This document shows, piece after piece, positions 61,567-64,000 of a stretch of 64,000 bases of DNA. The first letter of the stretch is position 1, and the number at the start of each line of letters is the position of its first letter. This DNA comes from Pseudogulbenkiania ferrooxidans 2002. Its GTDB lineage: Bacteria > Pseudomonadota > Gammaproteobacteria > Burkholderiales > Chromobacteriaceae. A model generated the notes under the pieces. The model worked only from the letters and a program-made list of their open reading frames with translations, was not told the origin of the DNA and ran no database searches. Where the stretch lies: NCBI RefSeq assembly GCF_000174355.1, contig NZ_ACIS01000004.1, positions 1-64,000 on the forward strand, written 5' to 3'. The translations under genes and the position numbers were made by a program.

Positions 61567-64000
61567 ATGGGGTGGTGGAAATCGGCAGGGCAGGGCAGCG
61601 AAAAAAAACAGTTGTCCTCAAATCAGCGCTCTCGCTTGCTACTGCAAGCGCTGGAACCCAGATTGATGTTCGACGGCGCAGTTGCTGTCTCGCTGGCGGC
61701 TGCCGAGCCACATCCTGATGCGTCGCATACCGTCGTGGACAAAACGGTGGATGCACCCGCGCCCACCGATGCCCGCGCCACCACGACGGAATCGCTCGCA
61801 GCGCCGGCCCCCACCAACACCGCGAAGCAGGTGGTGTTCGTCGAATCCAACGTCGCCAACTACCAGACCCTGCTCGCCCAGATGCCGACCGGTGCCGAGG
61901 TCGTCGTGCTCGATAGCAGCAAGGACGGCTTGGCCCAGATTGCCCAATGGGCGAGCCAGCATCAGGGCTACGCCGCCATCCATATTCTGTCTCACGGCGA
62001 ATCCGCCGACCTCATGCTGGGCAGTCTGGAATTGACCCAGGGCAACATCGCCAGTCATCAGGCCGAACTGGCTACGATAGGCCAAGCCTTGCAGCCCGGT
62101 GGCGATATACTGCTGTACGGCTGCGATATCGGCGTGGGCAGCAGCGGCGCGACGTTTGTCTCGACATTGTCCAGCTACACCCATGCCGACGTGGCGGCGT
62201 CCACCGATGCTACCGGCGCCGCCAGCCTGGGTGGCAACTGGACGCTGGAGCGCAGCTCCGGCCAGATCGATGTGGATGGCCTGCATCTTGACTATGACGG
62301 CTTGCTGGCGCGGCCGGTAACCGGCACCACTGATTTCAGCTTGTCGGATGGCTATACCTATAACCCCTCAGGTAGCGTGGTTAATGCCGGTGACGTCCAA
62401 GGCTGGGATTTCACGTTGCAACTGGGATCGACCAACAACGGCGGCCAGGTGATCATTATCGAGAAGCCCGGCTCGGTGACCACGGAAACGGTGGACGGCT
62501 ACAGCGATGGCAACATCCCCATCTCCTATTTCAGTGTCAAGTCCAACGACAACAGCCATTTCACGCTGAATTCCATTGGCGTGGTGCTGAACGGTTACGA
62601 TTCGGGGACTTCCGGCGGCAATCTGCAATTGGTCGGCTACATCAACGGCGTGGCGGTCAGCGGGGCGACGCTGACCCTGAACGTCGGCGACGCGCTGCAA
62701 GGCAGCGGCACGCTGGTGACCTTCAATGTGTCCGGCAACAGCGCCTTCCAGGGCATCGATTCCTTCCGTGTGCTGGCGGCCAGCGGCCATAATGTGACGG
62801 GCATGATAGGCATAGGCGCCATCGACGCCATCAACTTCGGTTTTGCGCCGGTGCTGACCGCCAGCGGCGGCTCCAGCGCCTACAGCAGCGGCACCGGCAC
62901 CGCGGTGACGGTGGATAGCGGCATCACCCTATCCGATTCCGACAGCAGCACCCAGGCCAGCGCCACGGTGTCCGTCACCGGCAACTTCCACAGCGGCGAG
63001 GACGTGCTGGCCTTTACCAACAACGGCAGCACCATGGGCAATATCACGGCCAGCTACAACAGCGGCACAGGGGTGTTGACGCTGACCTCCAGCGGCGCCA
63101 CCGCGACGCTGGCGCAATGGCAGGCCGCCCTGCGCGCGGTAACTTACTCTGACAGCTCGCTGTCGCCCAATACCAGCTCCCGCACCATTAGCTTTGCTAT
63201 CAACGACGGCGCGATCAACAGCAGCGCGGTGACCAAGACGGTCACGGTAGCAGCGGATTCTGCACCGGTGATCGGTAACCTGAACGGCGACAGCCCCACC
63301 TTTACAGAGAAGGGCGGGGCGGTGAAGCTGGATGCCAGTACTGTGGTCACAGTGACGGATAGCGACACCCCCAACTTCAACAGCGGCAACTTGACCGTGC
63401 ACATCTCCGCCAATGGACAGAGCGGCGAGGACGTGCTGGGCATCGATACCAGCGGCACGGTGTCGCTTAGTAACGGCACCAGCGTGGGCAGCGTGGTGTC
63501 CGTGGGCGGCGTGTCCATCGGCGTGATCGCCACCAACGGCGATGGCGTTAGCGGTCATGACCTGATCGTGACGCTAAACAGCAACGGCACCCCGTCGCGG
63601 GTCGCCACGTTGGCGGCGGCGCTGACCTACAACAACACTAGTAGCGACCCCAGCACCGCCACCCGCACGGTGAATGTCAGTATCAACGATGGCCGTGGCG
63701 GCACCGGCTCCAGCAATGTGACGGTGGCGATGGCGGCGGTAAACGACGCACCTACCGGCAGCGCCACCGCCTCCAACCCCACCTTCACGATGGGCGGCTC
63801 CGCGGTGGCGGTGTTCAGCGGCGCCAGCATCAGCACCGTCGAATCCAGCCAGAGTGTGATCCTGCTGACGCTGACCGTGTCCGGTCTGCAAGACGGTAGC
63901 AGCGAAATTCTCTCCATCGACGGCAGCAATGTAGCGCTGACCAACGGCAACGCGCTTACTACCAGCGGCAACGGCCTGAGCGTTACCGTCTCTGTATCCA
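61567..64000 (+). CDS. giant repetitive surface protein, N-terminal part (LEPR-XLL, DUF4347, Ig-like repeats)
   Basis: The frame opens at ATG 61567 (GGGAGAG upstream) and stays open for 811 codons to the window end, so the gene is cut off. The N-terminus has a LEPR-XLL motif, LEPRLMFDGAVAV (~34-46), common in very large secreted adhesins. A DUF4347 domain follows (~80-240): QVVFVESNVANYQTLL, VVVLDSSKDGL, AIHILSHGES, GGDILLYGCDIG and DVAASTDATGAASLGGNW. Then come beta-sandwich repeats of ~110-150 residues (VLAFTNNGSTMGNITASYNS, LAQWQAALRAVTYSD, RTISFAINDGAINSS). All are rich in Ser, Thr, Gly and Asn and poor in Cys. It is probably exported by type I secretion and acts in adhesion or biofilm. 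Confidence 0.85.
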   Translation, partial: MGWWKSAGQGSEKKQLSSNQRSRLLLQALEPRLMFDGAVAVSLAAAEPHPDASHTVVDKTVDAPAPTDARATTTESLAAPAPTNTAKQVVFVESNVANYQTLLAQMPTGAEVVVLDSSKDGLAQIAQWASQHQGYAAIHILSHGESADLMLGSLELTQGNIASHQAELATIGQALQPGGDILLYGCDIGVGSSGATFVSTLSSYTHADVAASTDATGAASLGGNWTLERSSGQIDVDGLHLDYDGLLARPVTGTTDFSLSDGYTYNPSGSVVNAGDVQGWDFTLQLGSTNNGGQVIIIEKPGSVTTETVDGYSDGNIPISYFSVKSNDNSHFTLNSIGVVLNGYDSGTSGGNLQLVGYINGVAVSGATLTLNVGDALQGSGTLVTFNVSGNSAFQGIDSFRVLAASGHNVTGMIGIGAIDAINFGFAPVLTASGGSSAYSSGTGTAVTVDSGITLSDSDSSTQASATVSVTGNFHSGEDVLAFTNNGSTMGNITASYNSGTGVLTLTSSGATATLAQWQAALRAVTYSDSSLSPNTSSRTISFAINDGAINSSAVTKTVTVAADSAPVIGNLNGDSPTFTEKGGAVKLDASTVVTVTDSDTPNFNSGNLTVHISANGQSGEDVLGIDTSGTVSLSNGTSVGSVVSVGGVSIGVIATNGDGVSGHDLIVTLNSNGTPSRVATLAAALTYNNTSSDPSTATRTVNVSINDGRGGTGSSNVTVAMAAVNDAPTGSATASNPTFTMGGSAVAVFSGASISTVESSQSVILLTLTVSGLQDGSSEILSIDGSNVALTNGNALTTSGNGLSVTVSVS

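Noticed and set aside
1-64000. Classical Neisseria DUS (GCCGTCTGAA) or related CTG-containing dialects
   Set aside because: No copy was noticed; the abundant word is GTTGGCCGAA instead.
1-64000. CRISPR arrays, intact prophage or intact insertion sequences
   Set aside because: No regularly spaced repeats, no phage structural or integrase genes and no complete transposase were found.

Overview
The window is GC-rich, densely coded DNA from a betaproteobacterium. The gene set fits the order Neisseriales, family Chromobacteriaceae: an rrn operon 3' end, type II NADH dehydrogenase, narGHJI and many LysR regulators. This placement is inferred from gene content only.

Layout. 1-870: 3' end of 23S rRNA, 5S rRNA and terminators. 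873-7575: ndh, a LysR regulator, a glutathione transferase, a small exported protein under a perfect palindrome, a broken lipid-or-envelope type gene and a peptide-binding protein. 8333-19061: a compact biosynthetic cluster holding a one-module NRPS (Cy-A-T-TE, predicted cysteine code, one frameshift), an EmrA/EmrB/NodT tripartite exporter, a small DUF2892 membrane protein, a flavin monooxygenase-like enzyme and its own Sfp/EntD-type phosphopantetheinyl transferase. 19468-24614: a LysR regulator and an operon of SDR, ACS-family transporter and two-subunit transketolase. 24718-28260: a divergent LysR and a quinone/aldehyde-type operon whose last two genes (alcohol dehydrogenase, MFS pump) are broken. 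28331-33779: an AraC regulator and a molybdenum hydroxylase cassette with XdhC and MocA maturation factors. 34256: tRNA-Ala(CGC) among copies of an 18-bp repeat. 34904-43129: a decayed narK followed by an intact narGHJI and a parvulin-type isomerase gene. 43255-61113: housekeeping and accessory genes (valS, arfB, corA-like, iaaA, rarD-like, a guanidinium/SMR exporter with its TetR, a REC-REC-GGDEF protein, an AT-rich EcsC-like gene). 61567 to the end: the N-terminal part of a very large repetitive surface protein with LEPR-XLL and DUF4347 domains.

The strongest unexplained signal is the 10-mer GTTGGCCGAA. It occurs 14 times exactly, in several reading frames, on both strands and in intergenic DNA, and twice as closely spaced inverted pairs, one of which is a perfect terminator stem. 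That is the behaviour of a DNA uptake sequence, but the word differs from the known Neisseriaceae dialects. Other signals are the self-contained NRPS cluster with an abnormal Cy active site, a 128-bp MITE-like element with 11-bp perfect terminal inverted repeats, and several genes carrying single inactivating lesions (NRPS, adh, a DUF2846-like gene, narK), which could be real decay or sequence errors.
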